Shown: positions 10,761-23,088 of the stretch, one piece after another
Position numbering within the stretch: the stretch's first letter is position 1
How the letters are laid out: every line of letters starts with the position of its first letter
Origin: Lathyrus oleraceus
Taxonomy: Eukaryota > Streptophyta > Magnoliopsida > Fabales > Fabaceae
DNA: 64,000 bases
Reading direction: 5' to 3'
Assembly: GCF_024323335.1 (NCBI RefSeq)
Contig: NC_066581.1
Span: 185,977,330 to 186,041,329, forward strand
Notes under the pieces: model-generated
Database searches by the model: none
Told to the model about the DNA's origin: nothing
Seen by the model: the letters and a program-made list of their open reading frames with translations, nothing else
Position numbers and translations under genes: made by a program

Positions 10761-11910
10761 CTGTTTTATGCTCTAACAGCTTCTGTTTTTGGACATATAA
10801 GAAATGTTATGACAGCAGTGGTCTTCAACGAATTCTGAGAGGGAAAAACAATTGTACACAAGATCAAAGCAGTGTAGCAGCAATTGTTTCTTGAGCAGAT
10901 AGAAACCTGAAAGAGACTTCATCTTCTTCATCTTCTCAATCACTTTTCTTCAAGAACATCAACACATAATCATTCTTGTTCTTTGGATTAAAGGATCAAC
11001 GAGATAACGTTCAGTGGTACGATCAAGAATCTAGCTGAGGGTTTTCAGTGGAACGATCGAGGATCTAGCTGAGTTGAAGATTGAAGGGGGTTTCGAGGAA
11101 AAACCTACTGGTTTGTCCTTCAAGAACTGGAGTGTTCTTGCGGGTTTGTTAGTCACGTTTGCAGAACAGATTCAGCCGCAGCGTTGCGTTTGGAGATCGG
11201 GGGATTTCGCAAGCAGGTCGTGGAACCGGTGAATTGTTTGCAATTTCGTGCAGGAAATTCTTGATCGTGCTCAGATCAAGTGGAGGTTTCATACAAGAAG
11301 AAGTTCTTGGAATTTAGAATTCTATCTTTGTATCATAACCTTGTATCAACGAATTCGGCAGTAATTGATAATCAAAGTTCTCAATTTCATTTGAAATTGA
11401 GAGGGAGACGTACCCACACGCGAGGACGACGTGGGGAACTTCCTTACCAAATCTCTGCGTATTGTATTCTTCCCTTACTCCTTTTTACGTTCCCAACAGT
11501 TTTGCAAATTCAGTTAGTGTGTGGTGATTGTACCGTTTGCAAGACAGCAGTGGCAAGAAAACTTCTTTAACTAAACTCCACTGCTGTTCATTATTGATTA
11601 CACACACACCAACTATTTGACAAAATTGTTAGCTAGGTTTTATTCATTGGAAATAGACTTTAATGATAAGTGCATTCAATTAGCTAAAATTCTGGTGTTA
11701 ATAGTTTCTGTCATTCTTATTCAAATCCAGCATTAAACTCGCGTGTCCGGTTTTCTAGTAGCGGTTCAGAATAGACGGAAGTCGATTCGGGACTGAAATT
11801 TTCCGCCAACTTTGAAAACTCTGATAAAACTTTAAATCCGTTTAATTTTAAAGAGGTGATCTATTCACCCCCCCCCCCCCCCTCTCGATCACTAGCCACA
11901 CCGTCTAACA
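10217..11910 (+). repeat. 3' LTR of the SIRE-type element
   Basis: The LTR runs from TGTGAG after the polypurine tract to GTCTAACA. The last 709 bp match the truncated 5' LTR; the first 985 bp have no partner in the window. The U3 part is full of ATCGAT palindromes. A 96-codon open frame (11280-11570) also appears in the other LTR copy (5496-5786), but it is just LTR sequence. The 5' boundary rests on the TG and the polypurine tract, so it may be a few bases off. Confidence 0.85.
10795..10801 (+). promoter_or_regulatory. Candidate TATA element of the SIRE 3' LTR
   Basis: ATATAAG sits just downstream of the last ATCGAT pair and is a plausible core promoter position. It is supported only by sequence and placement. 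Confidence 0.3.
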
Positions 11911-11914
11911 CATG

Positions 11915-12425
11915 GTAGATCATATATGCATAAGATGATGAAATTTGAAGTTTCCCTTGAGAAATTTGATCAATTGGTGAAGAAGCTTATTGAAGAAGTT
12001 ACTCAAGATACCCAGATGAACTAGGGTTTCCAAGGTAAAATAACTCTAAACTCTTGAAGAAATCTTGATCAAAATAACATGTAGAGACCATGGGGACTCA
12101 TATATAATGCCTGGAGAGAATATGGATCATTCCTTGATTGTGCTCTTAGCAATGAGGGTCTTAAACCCTAGATGTGAACTTGATAGATCAATAGTGATCA
12201 TGCCCTAACTACAAAAGAGTCAGGCAAATACAAAGACATATTTTTGGTATTTTGGTTAGTGAAATGATAAAATACAAATATGATACAATCACAAGGTGCT
12301 TGGTGATCTCTCCCAAAACAAACCCAATGAAATAGGGGTAAGGAGGATGCCAGGGTATGATCCCAATGCTAATGCATATGATGAGATTGCGTGAGGGATC
12401 TTAGGGTCAAAATTGGGGTATTACA
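11915..12425 (-). repeat. 3' LTR fragment of the Ogre-like element
   Basis: This aligns without gaps to 29643-30153 (511 bp each) with about 25 differences counted by eye. On the minus strand it starts TGTAATACCCCAATTTTGAC, the LTR 5' end. It is cut off on the left by the SIRE-type element ending at 11910. The four bases before the match (CATG versus TATA in the other LTR) differ only by transitions. Confidence 0.92.
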
Positions 12426-12440
12426 GCTGCCCCTATTTAA
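12426..12440 (-). other. Polypurine tract of the Ogre-like element
   Basis: The minus strand reads TTAAATAGGGGCAGC directly against the LTR start TGTAATA. This is the expected plus-strand primer position. Confidence 0.7.
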
Positions 12441-15421
12441 GGACATTCTTACAAAGGAGGTGAAGGTTAAAATATTTGTACCTTCTTAGTAGAACGAGTT
12501 TAAATAAAAACATATAGAAACAAATTTTGGTCCCTAAGAGACCTCATGATGCATATGATATGGCTGTAAAAGCAAATCTTTGTGGAGAAATATTTCCACA
12601 GAGGAAAAGAAGTCAGAGAGACCGAAGGTCCACATGAGCATGATGCATTCCATAAGGAAAAACTCACTGGGGAGACAGAGACTCTGAGGGGATAAAAGAG
12701 GTTGTGCATAGGTAAGGCTACGACTTAAAAACTGCTGGGGGACTAGAGGAATTCCATAAAGAATGGAAAGACTCAACCGGGGAAACAAAAGACACCTGCA
12801 GGGGAAACGGGTAGATCATAATAAAACTGAAATACTCGAATCATGCAGGAAAAGCAATTTCACCAAGGAAATAGGCACTCAACTCATCCGGGGAAGAAAT
12901 AAACTTCAACACAGGAGAAGCATAAATTTATTATCCATTACCTGTTACTAGGTAAGGAGATAATAAAATATGATTAGAGAGGACACTCGTTACCGGTTAG
13001 GGTAAACATATCAAGGATGACTCACTGAGGGGCGCCAGGAAGTGCATTCATTACCAGTTACTGGGTAAGAATAGACTTGCTGAGGAAAGACTGCAGAAAT
13101 AGGATTTACAACTACCGGTTACTGGGCAGAAGACCAAAGATAATAATATCCATCACCGATTAAAGTGATCATATCAAGGATAGACTCAAAGGAAAGAGAA
13201 TCCATCATCAGTTAAGATGAACATATCAAGGATAATCTTGTCTGGGAATTGTTAAAGAGGATACCCGTCATCAGTTAGGATGAACATATCAAGGATAAAC
13301 CACCTGAATAAAAAGTAGGAATTACATCTATCGGATGCTGGATAGAATACCATCAAAGAGAATATCCGTCACCGGTTAGGATGAACATATCAAGGATAAT
13401 CTCTGAGGGGAGAAAAATAGGGATTACATCTATCAGTTACTGGATAGAAGACCACAAAGAGGATATCTGTCACCGGTTAAAGTGAACATATCAAGGATAA
13501 ACTCTGCAAAGGGAGAAAAGTATGATTTTACAACTACCGGTTATTGGGCAGAAGACCGCAAAGAGAAGGAAACTCGTCATCGATTAGGATGAACATATCA
13601 AGGATTAACTCTCTAGGGAACAAGTAGGGATTACAACTACCTTTTTACTGGGTAGAATACCAAATATGAGAATATTCGTCATCGGTTAAGATGAACATAT
13701 CAAGGATAGACTCAAAACAGGGGAAGAAAATATTTGTCACCGGTTAGGATGAACATATAAAAGATATACTTCCCGGGGCAACATGAAAATGAATACGTTG
13801 GGGAGAAAAAGGTTACTTTTTCCGGGTATTGGGCAAGAAGTAGCAAACTGCAACCTAAGAAGAACATTACCAGTTACTGGGTAATAAACTCTTAGGGGAC
13901 CTGAAGCATCGATCTAGGTAGGATCTAGAAAGAAAATAGTCAATCAAGACTCCACCCAATGAGGATATAACTCAAGGGGAGTAGTTCCATCCAGATAATC
14001 AACTAGGGAGGAAGTTGAAACAAATCATCATCCACGCGGAAATAACTCAGTGGGAAAAGGAGAAAGGTTAAAGTCTTTTTGCTTAAAGGGCTGACACTCT
14101 ACAATTGAAGGAGGATAGACACCGAACTTGTATGGGGATAAAGTACCAGCATAACAGAGAATTAAAATCACAAGAATGAATCAACAAGTGTGATGATGCA
14201 ATAATGAAATTATATGAGTGTATATGTATATGTGTATGTATATATGATGATTATGCTGACAATACGATCACGAAGATACAAAGATGTCGCAGATTTGAAT
14301 CATCGATATAATTCTCGGCCAATCCACAAAAGAGGGAAATAACTGCTGGAGAAAAGTGAAATCAATATCCCGAAGGCTCAACCCTAGCTGGGGAAACAAA
14401 GGAGATCTGCTGAGGAAAACCATTATCAAGTCTGCGGGGAATTTTAGGTCAACACCATACCAAATGGGAGACAACCATGCAGGGGATAAACACAAATAAC
14501 TGCTCAAAAACTAGGAGGAAACTCTGACTGGGAGCGAATCTGATGGAGACTAGTGGGGAAACCAAAGTCCTATCAGAACCATGTAAACTGCTTTAAAGAA
14601 CCATTCTTACTCCTTTGGAGACCAAATATAAACTCGGCTGGGAAATGCATACTAAACTCCGCAGGGGATTAATCAACCAACTCAGCTGGGGTGACGGAGA
14701 AAAATGATCGTCTAGAGAAATCAACAAACACCGAGTGCTGAACAATGTTGTCGGGGATGAAAGATAAATTGCGCCTACTGAAAGGGGAGAACCAATAATG
14801 CTCCACACTTAGGGATTATTGCTTTCGAACCATTATTGATATCTCATCTTAAATGAAATCGATTGCTTAAAATTCCTGCTTTTGTATGTTTAAGAAAAAT
14901 GATTTTGGTTTAAAAAATTTAATTTCAAAAATGATCATAATAAAATTTAAAACTATTTGGCTGAATTAAATAAGAGTAGAAATAATTGGATAAAAGCTCA
15001 ACTTTATTTAATAGAATGGTAGTTTGTATATGACAAGACTCCATAGATCTTTACAAAGTTAAAAATGGTAATTTACATGGAAAAGGGTTACATTGAATAC
15101 AATGACCACTAATCCTTCTACCAACTCTTGATATCCATTGTGCTCTTGACTGCTACTGGGGATCAGAATCCAACCGCTGTGCTCAAGAACGTCTTCGGAA
15201 CAAAAGATCAGCAGGATGCAGTTACTTGCCAGAATCCCTAATTTTTGCATAAATTGCCCCAAAGCGGGGTACTCAATTTATCGGGATAATTCTTTCTGTT
15301 TTATGTCTCTAATTTTTGCCTGGATCGCCCTTTCAGGTTTTCAATCCATCGAGATGCTCATTTTTGCCTAAGCCTCCCTTTCAGGTTTTCAACTTAGCGA
15401 GCTGTTTTTTTTTCTTTTTTT
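12441..15421 (-). other. Non-coding 3' UTR of the Ogre-like element
   Basis: Almost 3 kb between the integrase relic and the PPT has no coding homology. It holds the tandem array at 12990-13790, many short 'CTGGGGAAAC'-type words (12660-14760), and three ~65-bp repeats at 15240-15410 built on 'TTTTTGCxTxxxTCxCCCTTTCAGGTTTTCAA'. Long repeat-rich 3' UTRs are known for Tat/Ogre elements. Confidence 0.7.
12990..13790 (-). repeat. ~100-bp tandem repeats in the Ogre 3' UTR
   Basis: The word AACATATCAAGGAT (plus strand) recurs with small changes at about 13004, 13167, 13221, 13282, 13383, 13483, 13591, 13692 and 13751. From 13282 to 13692 the spacing is regular (101, 100, 108, 101 bp), and each unit also holds a TTACAACTACCGGTTACTGG-like word. 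This is a young satellite-like array whose unit combines two sub-motifs. Confidence 0.85.
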
Positions 15422-16541
15422 TTAGGCGAAGTATTTCTTGACTGCATCTGCATTCACAGGACGAGTGAACTCTTCACCATCCATGGTTGCAAGAATCAAA
15501 GCGCCACCTGAAAAGGCTCTCTTAACATCATATGGGCCTTCATAATTAGGAGTCCATTTTCCCCTAGAATCTGGTTTGAAAGATAGAATATTCTTGAGCA
15601 TAAGGTCACCTTCTCTGAACACACAAGGTCTCACCTTCTTGTCAAAAGCTTTCTTCACCCTCTGCTGATATAATTGACCATGACACATGGCAGTCAATCT
15701 CTTCTCTTCAATCAAATTCAACTGGTCATATCTGGTTTGACACCATTCAGCTTCAGTTAACTTAGCTTCCACCAAGACACGCAATGATAGGATCTCAACC
15801 TCTACTAGAAGCAAGGCTTCCATACCATATATAAGAGAGAAAGGGGTTGCCCCTGTTGAAGTACGAATGGATGTACGATACATGTGAGAATAAAATGGGA
15901 GCATCTCATGCTAATCCTTATACGTTACAACCATCTTCTGAATAATCCTCTTGATGTTCTTGTTTGCAGCTTCAACAACCTCATTCATCTTGGGTCTGTA
16001 GGGAGAAGAATTATGATGTGCAATCTTGAAGTCTTTTCAAAGAGCTTCCACCATATTATTATTCATCAGTAATGATCTTACTTGGCACACCATAACGGCA
16101 TATGATCTGATTCTTGATAAACCTTACAACAACTTGCTTGGTTATATTCGCATACGATACCACTTCAACCCATTTTGTGAAGTAGTCAATATCCACCAAA
16201 ATGAAACGATGTTCATTTGATGCTTTGGACTCAATCATACCAATCATATAGATTCCCCACATGGAGAAGGGCCATGGGGAGGAAATGACGTTCAACAGTG
16301 TCGGAGGAACATGAATCTTATCTGCATAAATTTGACACTTGTGGCATTTCTTCACAAACTTACAACAGTCAGATTCCATTGTCAACCAATAATAACCTGC
16401 TCGCAACATCTTCTTCGCCATTGCATGTCCATTGGAATGAGTACCAAAGGAACCTTCATGGACTTCAGTCATCAATAAGTATGCTTCGTGTCTATCCACG
16501 CATCTGAGCAGAACCATATCGAAATTTCTCTTATATAACAC
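15422..16541 (-). pseudogene. Integrase of the Ogre-like element, broken
   Basis: On the minus strand the order is: the zinc-binding HHCC region (HEGSFGTHSNGH..., then CHKCQ), the catalytic core, and the C-terminal part starting at 15904 (RTSIRTSTGATPFSLIYGME) and ending VNADAVKKYFA at 15422. Two in-frame stops and a small deletion lie in 15905-16058, just after SKIITDE. The first catalytic Asp position reads Tyr (WGIYMIG), so the D,D,E triad is incomplete even apart from the stops. In life this enzyme inserts the cDNA into the genome; this copy cannot. Confidence 0.85.
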
Positions 16542-16553
16542 ATTACCATTCAG

Positions 16554-17335
16554 CTAGAAATTGTCGGCTAATCTTCTCAAAGTCTTCTTATCTTTCAACA
16601 ATGCCCCTGACAGGTAAATCTGATTTTGGAGGAAACATTTGATGTCGAAATACCACAGCTTTTCGTCTTTGACTTCTCCAACAACAAACACATGAGCTGG
16701 CCTATCAAGACGCATTACAGTCAAATTGGGAACTTCATTCCAATACTTTACTACAATCATTGACGCCAATGTTGCGAGAGAATCTTCCATCCGGTTTTCA
16801 TCTCGAGGGATATGATGAAATTCAACCTTTATAAATAAAGTTGAAATCCTCCTCGCATAATCTCTATATGGTATCAAACCGGGTTGATTCGTCTCCCATT
16901 CACCTTTGATTTGATTTACAACCAAAGTTGAATCTCCATAGACGTCCAGATACTTGATTCTGAAATCAATGGCCTCTTCGAGCCCCATAATGCAAGCTTC
17001 ATATTCTGCCATATTATTTTACACTTGAAGGTTAATCTAGCTATAAATGGAAAATGCGTGCCTTGAGGAGTAATAATCACCGCCCCAATGTCATTACCAT
17101 ACTGATTAATAGCTCCATCAAATACCATGCCCCCATGGAAACCAGGTTCTGGCCCTTCTTCAAGCAATGGTTCATCATAATCCTTCATTTTCAAGTACAA
17201 GATCTCTTCATCGGGGAAATCATACTGCACTGACTGGTAATCTTCAATCGGTTGGTGAGCCAAATGGTAAGCCAAGACACTACCTTTGATCGTTTTCTGA
17301 GATCGGTATTCAATATCATATTCTGATAACAACAT
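16554..17335 (-). pseudogene. Additional RNase H domain region of the Ogre-like element
   Basis: The segment at 17335-16916 ends the first RNase H and carries the linker (EGPEPGFHGGMVFDGAINQYG). The segment at 17012-16554 (MAEYEACIMGLEEAIDF, YGDSTLVVNQIKGEW, IPRDENRMEDSLATLASM) is the second, archaeal-type RNase H known as a mark of the Tat lineage. Asp residues in DGAINQYG and YGDS and the EYEA Glu are present. The frame between the two segments is broken. It follows RT/RNase H and precedes integrase, as in Ogre. Confidence 0.8.
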
Positions 17336-18440
17336 CTACCAACGGGCAATCCTCCCAATTAAAGCAGGCTTCTCAAATATATACTTGATTGGATCCATTT
17401 TGGATATTAACCAAGTGGTATGATTCAACATGTATTGATGCAGACGCTTAGCATCCCAAGCCAATGCGCAACAAGTCTTCTCTAGCATAGAATATCGAGT
17501 CTCACAGTCGATGAACTTCTTACTAAGGTAGTAAATTGCAAATTCTTTCTTTCCAGTTTCATCTTGCTGACCAAGAACACAGCCCATACTCTCTTCAAGC
17601 ATAGTCAGATACATGATCAATGGTCTTTCTTCAACAGGTGAAGACAAAATCGGAGGCTCAAGCAGATATTCTTTGATACTATCAAAAGCTTTCTGGCAGT
17701 CTTTAGTCCAATAACAAGACTAATCTTTCCGAAGAAGCTTGAATATAGGCGCACATGTGGCAGTCATGTGTGAAATGAATCTTGAGATATAATTCAAGCG
17801 GCCGAGAAAACCTCTGACTTGCTTCTCAGTTTTGGGCGCAGGCATCTCTTGTATTGCTTTGGCCTTGGCATGATCAACTTTAATACCTTTCTCGCTGACA
17901 ATAAAGCCCAACAATTTACCAGAACGAACACCGAAAGTACATTTATTGGGATTCAAGCGGAGTTTATACTTCCTCAAACACTGGAATAGCTTCAACAAAT
18001 GCTCAACATGTGCCTCTTTATCAATGGATTTAGCAATCATATCATCGACATAAACTTCAATCTCTTTATGCGTCATATCATGAAAAAGAGTGGCCATTGC
18101 TCTCTGGTACGTAGCACCAACATTCTTTAAATCGAAAGGCATCACTCTATAACAGAATGTTCCCCAAGGTGTAATGAATGTGGTCTTCTCCATATCTTCG
18201 GGTGCCATCTTGATCTGATTATATCCGGAAAATCCGTCCATAAACGAAAAGACTTTGAATTTAGTTGTATTGTCTACAAAAATATCAATGTGTGGCACAT
18301 ACGGACTTTTCCATCTTTCTTCGGAACAAGCACAATATTGGCCACCCACTGTGGATACTCAGCGGTAACAAGGAAACCAAAATCAATCTGTTTATGCACT
18401 TATTCCTTAATCTTTACTGCCATATTAGGATGAGTTCTTC
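17336..18440 (-). pseudogene. Reverse transcriptase and first RNase H of the Ogre-like element
   Basis: The minus strand encodes YPQWVANIVLVPKKDGKVR (about 18300-18360), then FSFMDGFSGYNQIKMAPED, TPWGTFCYRVMPFDLKN, the catalytic VYVDDMIAKS (about 18037-18054), and KCTFGVRSGKLLGFIVS. RNase H follows at 17647-17336 (YYLSKKFIDCETRYSMLEK). Lesions: a short deletion and frameshift right after KDGKVRMC removes the usual conserved segment before the DNTT region; a stop precedes the connection segment near 17720; and a single TAG (Q position) at 17333-17335 separates RNase H from the next part. YVDD itself is intact. Confidence 0.88.
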
Positions 18441-18521
18441 TCAACTTCTTCTTGACTGGCGGCATTCTGGCTTCAATAGCAACCTATGCTCCACATTCTC
18501 AGAATCCAACCCAGGCATGTC

Positions 18522-18816
18522 TTAATAGGACCGAGCAAACACGTCTGAATACTCTCGAAGAAGATCAATCAACCCCTTCTTAACCTCAAGACACATCCGA
18601 GATCCAATATTGACCTCCTTCACGTCATCCTCGGAATCCAAGTTGACTAACTCAATCTGCTCTTCGAATGACTGAATGACTTTTTCTTCATGCTCAAGAA
18701 GACGAGACAATTCATAACTTACTTCTTCATCACTTTCCTCTTCATCCTCGAACACAGGAAATTCAAAATTTGGAGAAAGAGAAGGATCATTGTATTCAAT
18801 GGGGTTAGGAACTAAC
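18522..18816 (-). pseudogene. Ogre polyprotein segment between intron and RT
   Basis: Starting right after the intron acceptor, the frame reads LVPNPIEYNDPSLSPNFEFP, then an acidic stretch (FEDEEESDEEVSYEL) and KKGLIDLLREYSDVFARSY, the conserved segment just before RT in Ty3/gypsy polyproteins. A TAG at 18522-18524 interrupts it; the RT lead-in (DMPGLDSENVEH) continues in the same frame behind the stop. Confidence 0.75.
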
Positions 18817-19072
18817 CTGCATAATGATTTGATATTTTGATTTTAGAGAAGTGAATTTGTGACCAAATATTATGCAGATGAACAATTATATTATTTATTC
18901 ATGTTTTTTGTGATTACCATTTTCAGAATGAATCAAAAAGTAAAAACAAAACACCATAGATGTGGATGAATAGAATTATATTTTATTAATGATCAAATTG
19001 AGAATGTCCAACAATATCCACTTCTCCCTTAGGCATAGGAGAAGGGTTTTCAAAAAGAAATAAAGTAATTAC
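18817..19072 (-). other. Ogre intron between PRO and RT
   Basis: On the minus strand GTAATTAC (donor at 19072) and TTATGCAG (acceptor ending at 18817) bound 256 bp of AT-rich sequence full of stops. Removing it joins ...MHRS-A/A...G-LVPNPIEYND in frame (phase 2, the split codon giving Lys). An intron in just this place is a known feature of Ogre elements, so its survival here supports both the assignment and the exact borders. The branch site was not identified. Confidence 0.8.
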
Positions 19073-20834
19073 TTAGATCGATGCATAATAACAGGGATAT
19101 CAACAACGGTCCAATTGTTGCAAGCCTTTCCATGCATCACAAAATTGGTGCAGTCTGCCTCTTCGTCATCCTATAGCACAACAGCTAAGTGTTGTTCATT
19201 GCCATGAATGAACCCTTCGCATGGAAGCTGAGTTGTGTATCTTCAGATCTGACAGCTGACGAACCTTGTTGGAAACCCAAACCGGTTTTGTTCTTGTTAT
19301 CGGAGACCTCCACCATCTGCCCCCACTGATCAACATTTACATCTTCAACAATCTTCCTTGCATCTTTGAATGAGGACATAGGTGCCCCAACTCTCTTTTC
19401 AACAGCAATAGATAAGGCTTATAACGGAGTTCCAACCTCATCCTCAGCTTCAACATAAGAGAAAGATGATAGGTGCCTAACTAACAGTGCCTTCTCCCCG
19501 CTAACAATAACTAGCTTTCCATTCTTAACAAACTTGAGCTTTTGATGCAACATGGAGGTAACAAATCCCTCCTTGTGAATCCATAGCCTTCCCAACAAAC
19601 AACTATAGGCCGGGTGGATATCCATTACTTGAAAAGTGATTTGGAAGTCACTCGGACTTATCTTCACAGGAAGGTCCACTTCACCAATCACAGTTTTGCG
19701 TGAACCGTCAAAAGCTTTGACGATCACGCCAATATATCTCATAGGCGCTCCTTGATATGACAACTTGGACAATGTTGATTTTGGAAGCACATTCAACGAA
19801 GATCCAGTGTCAACTAGCACATTTGACAAAGCATCATCTTTGTAGTTCATGGAGATATGCAAAGCCAAGTTATGATTCCTACCCTCTTCGGGGAGTTCTT
19901 CATTGCAGAAACTGAGATTATTGCAGGAAGTGATGTTAGCCACAATATGATCAACTTGGTCCACCGTAACATCGTGTTCCACATAGACTTGCTCAAGAAC
20001 TTTCTGCAGTGCTTCTCTATGCGCTTCGGAATTCATCAACAGAGACAATACTGAGATCTCTGAGGGGATTTGGAGCAGTTGCTCCACCATATTGAACTCA
20101 CTCTTCTTAATCAGCCTGAGTACCTCATCGTTGTCATTAGGCTTCAAGCCGTTGGATTCACTAGACTGACACCTCGGAGCATTGACCAATTCTACAACAG
20201 GCACATCCACCTTCTTACCGACAGTCAAATCTTCTACATTCTTTGGGAACACCGGCCCAAACACACGACCACTGCGGGTCACCTTAGTAACATCAACAAT
20301 GCTTATGATAGAACTGGTCGTCGACAAAGGAACCTCTTGACCATCTTTCACCATAGTTACATTATATTGATAAGGAACAACTTTATCGGACGCATACGGG
20401 ACTGGACTCGCCAACCGTATAACCAACGACGATACCGATCTCTTGCTGACACTATTACTGTTGTTGTTGTCATACTGAATAACCACTCTCTCAGGATTCT
20501 TAAACACGGGAACTATAACATTGACATCGTCATCTATGTGATAGGATTGAACGATCTGGATCAAGCCTTCATCCATCAACCGCTGAATGTCTCTCTTCAC
20601 AATCATACAACCTCTAGGGTTGACACTACAGATAACACAACCATCATGTTCATGCTCACAGTCACTAACCAAGCAAATGTCCTTGGGCATCCTCACCAAG
20701 GACCTCCTAATGAATCGTACATAGAATACCTTGAACTCCCCTGGACAACCGTCTACCATATTAATAGATGAATTTCCATGGGCAGGTAGTGGGTTAGCTT
20801 TAACATTCGGCGCACGGTCCTCAAAGGACACCAT
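19073..20834 (-). pseudogene. Protease region of the Ogre-like polyprotein
   Basis: A 471-codon open frame (20834-19419) contains the retropepsin motif VLVDTGSSLNVLPKS (about 19793-19830) with an intact DTG, followed by FDGSRKTVIGEVDLPVKI and CLLGRLWIH, the usual flap and helix motifs of Ty3/gypsy proteases. The N-terminal part is the long linker after gag (CVICSVNPRGCMIVKRDIQR). Behind a stop at 19419, further pieces (19379-19185, then DDEEADCTNFVMHGKACNNW) lead to the intron donor with at least one frameshift near 19185. This is the best preserved part of the element. Confidence 0.87.
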
Positions 20835-21356
20835 TCCACTATTAACCAGCTTCTAAACTTCATACTTGAGGGGGTAACAGTTCTCTGTATCATGTCCGGG
20901 AGCTCCTTGATGGAAAGCACAACGGAGTTCCGGTTTGTACCACCAGGGAAGTGGTTCTGGGACTTGCGGAGGATTTCTTGGTTGTAATAGGTTCTTGAGA
21001 ACCAAAGAGGGATATATTTCTGCATATGTCATCGGAATTGGGTCGAAAGAGATCTTCTTCCTCTCAAAAGTTTGTTGCCGATGATTATTGGTATTGTTGT
21101 TGTTGTATGTGTTTGCTCGTTGTTGTGTTTGTTGTTGTTGACGTTGTTATTGCTGAATTGGTGTTGATTGATTTGCTGAAAATACTGGAATTACTGATTA
21201 GACTTGATGATGGTGTTTATGGGGTGGTTGACTTCTTCTTACCTGAGGCCTCATTTGCCTCCCAACTGTAACTGCATTAGCTTCACTCTCCTTCTTCTTG
21301 CTGAAATTGTTGCCATACCTCTTGCTGTATGACACCTCCTCTCTAGACAACCGTCC
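20753..21356 (-). pseudogene. Gag C-terminal region of the Ogre-like element
   Basis: An open frame at 21025-20753 lies between gag proper and PRO. Its alternative frames read like the known Pro/Gln-rich linker of Tat Gags, with GTT/GTTGTTG codon runs at 21080-21170 (plus strand) that encode low-complexity Gln/Asn on the minus strand. Frameshifts break it. No zinc knuckle was seen, which is normal for this lineage as far as I recall. Confidence 0.55.
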
Positions 21357-22346
21357 TTATCGGACACCTTCTTCTAGCCTCATCCCCATGTTTACCATTT
21401 CGGTAAAGTCACTGAGGGCACTGGCAATCATCCGCTCATAATAAAATGAGCTCATGGTCTTCAAAAAAATCTTAGTCATCTCCTTTTCCTCTAAATGAGG
21501 GGTGATCTGAGCAACAAGCTCTCTCCATCTTTGAGCATACTCCTTGAATGTCTCCTTATCTTTTTGAGACAACGACCTCAATTGATCTCTATCTGGAGCC
21601 ATATCAACATTATACTTATACTGCTTCACAAATGCCTCGCCCAAATCATTGGATGTGCAGATGCTCGCACTATCCAACCCCATGTACCACCTCAGAGCGG
21701 CACCGGTCAGACTGTCTTGAAAATAATGGATCAACAGCTGATCATTATCCGTTTGAGTAGACATCTTTCGGGCATACATCACCAAATGACTGAGTGGATA
21801 AGTATTACCTTTGTATTTTTCAAAGTCAGGCACTTTGAATTTCACCAGAATCTTCATATTTGGGACCAAAGACAGTTCTGCATCACTCTTTCTAAACAAG
21901 TCTTTACACCTAAAAGTTTTCAACTCCTTACGCAGCTCAAGAAATTGATCCTCCATCTCATCCATCTTCTCATACACACCTGGGCCCTTAGACGACTCAG
22001 AATGATAGATGGTGTCTTCTACACGAGCCAGGGTATGCACAACAGGTGGCGGCACAAACATGACCGGGCTAGATGCCGGCATATAAGCAAACGTAGGCGC
22101 AAAGCCTTCAGGTACGAAGTTCGGCGGCATTCCCCACGGGAATCCGGCAGGAATGTGAGGTGCAAAATGAGCAGCAGTTGCAGGAACAACAAAGGTAGCC
22201 ACCTCTGAGATAACAGTCCTCTGAGGAGGAGGAGTTGTAGGCATTAAAGAAGACTGGCTTTGAGCAGCTAACACTGACTCCATCATGGCAGTCAGGCGGG
22301 CGATCTCCTCTTTCAAGTCTTTATTCTTTTGCTCAAGATGTTCCAT
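21357..22346 (-). pseudogene. Gag of the Ogre-like element
   Basis: The chosen start is MEHLEQKNKDLKEEIARLTA at 22346, which gives an N-terminal coiled coil. The upstream open residues (to 22493) look like leader. A Pro-rich segment follows (PHIPAGFPWGMPPNFVPEGF), then the Ty3/gypsy Gag capsid domain: VPDFEKYKGNTYPLSHLVMY, LLIHYFQDSLTGAALRWYMG, FKEYAQRWRELVAQITPHL. It is open for about 330 codons to a stop at 21357. It would form the particle. The frame is intact in this part, although its downstream continuation is broken. Confidence 0.83.
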
Positions 22347-22513
22347 GATTCTGGAGTGATTGGCGTGAGTATTGTATCGATGAGTCAGTTTGGCTGAAGC
22401 ACGGAAGAAACACCAATGAGACATTTGGTGAAAGAGAAACCTACTTATGCAAATGATGCATGAAATGTAATGCTTGATTGTTTTTATTTTCAATAAACTT
22501 ACTATATTATTTG

Positions 22514-22707
<194 letters not shown>

Positions 22708-22710
22708 ACT

Positions 22711-23003
22711 GCAACAATTTGATATGACCATAAAAATCTCTTTTATTTATATAATTGGAAGGATTACATTGAATACAATTTCAGAAACCAAATGAAAAAT
22801 ACAAGAGTAAAGGAGACTAGTCATCCTAAGGATCCCTAACAACAATGTCAGAAGATCAAGCTGTAGGCGCGTACTTCCTTCGAATGCGTCGGATCTCGGT
22901 CTCAAAAGAAGCCTTCATCTGAGTCTTCTCGAGGACAAACTGATCAACAATCCTCTTCCAAGCAACAGAAGGCTAAGGCATACTAGAGGAAGATGAAACC
23001 TCT

Positions 23004-23088
<85 letters not shown>

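Larger units (their letters stand above)
5418..11910 (+). mobile_element. SIRE/Maximus-type Ty1/copia element, internally deleted
   Basis: The element has a truncated 5' LTR (5418-6118), a tRNA-iMet-type PBS, a long intact gag ORF, a gutted pol, a GGGGGAG-rich polypurine region and a 3' LTR (10217-11910). The long gag with two CCHC motifs and the repeated 'AAAGGGGGAG' words before the 3' LTR are typical of the SIRE/Maximus group. Integrase, the RT catalytic motif and RNase H are missing, so it cannot be autonomous. At 11911 it abuts the 3' LTR of the Ogre-like element on the minus strand, and I infer that it inserted there. The first ~985 bp of its 5' LTR are displaced by the Ogre LTR at 1-5417. 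Confidence 0.85.

Noticed and set aside
20070..20771. 233-codon plus-strand open frame, and a similar one at 21495-22208
   Set aside because: Both lie antisense to the Ogre PRO and gag frames, which have clear motifs. They have no recognisable domain.
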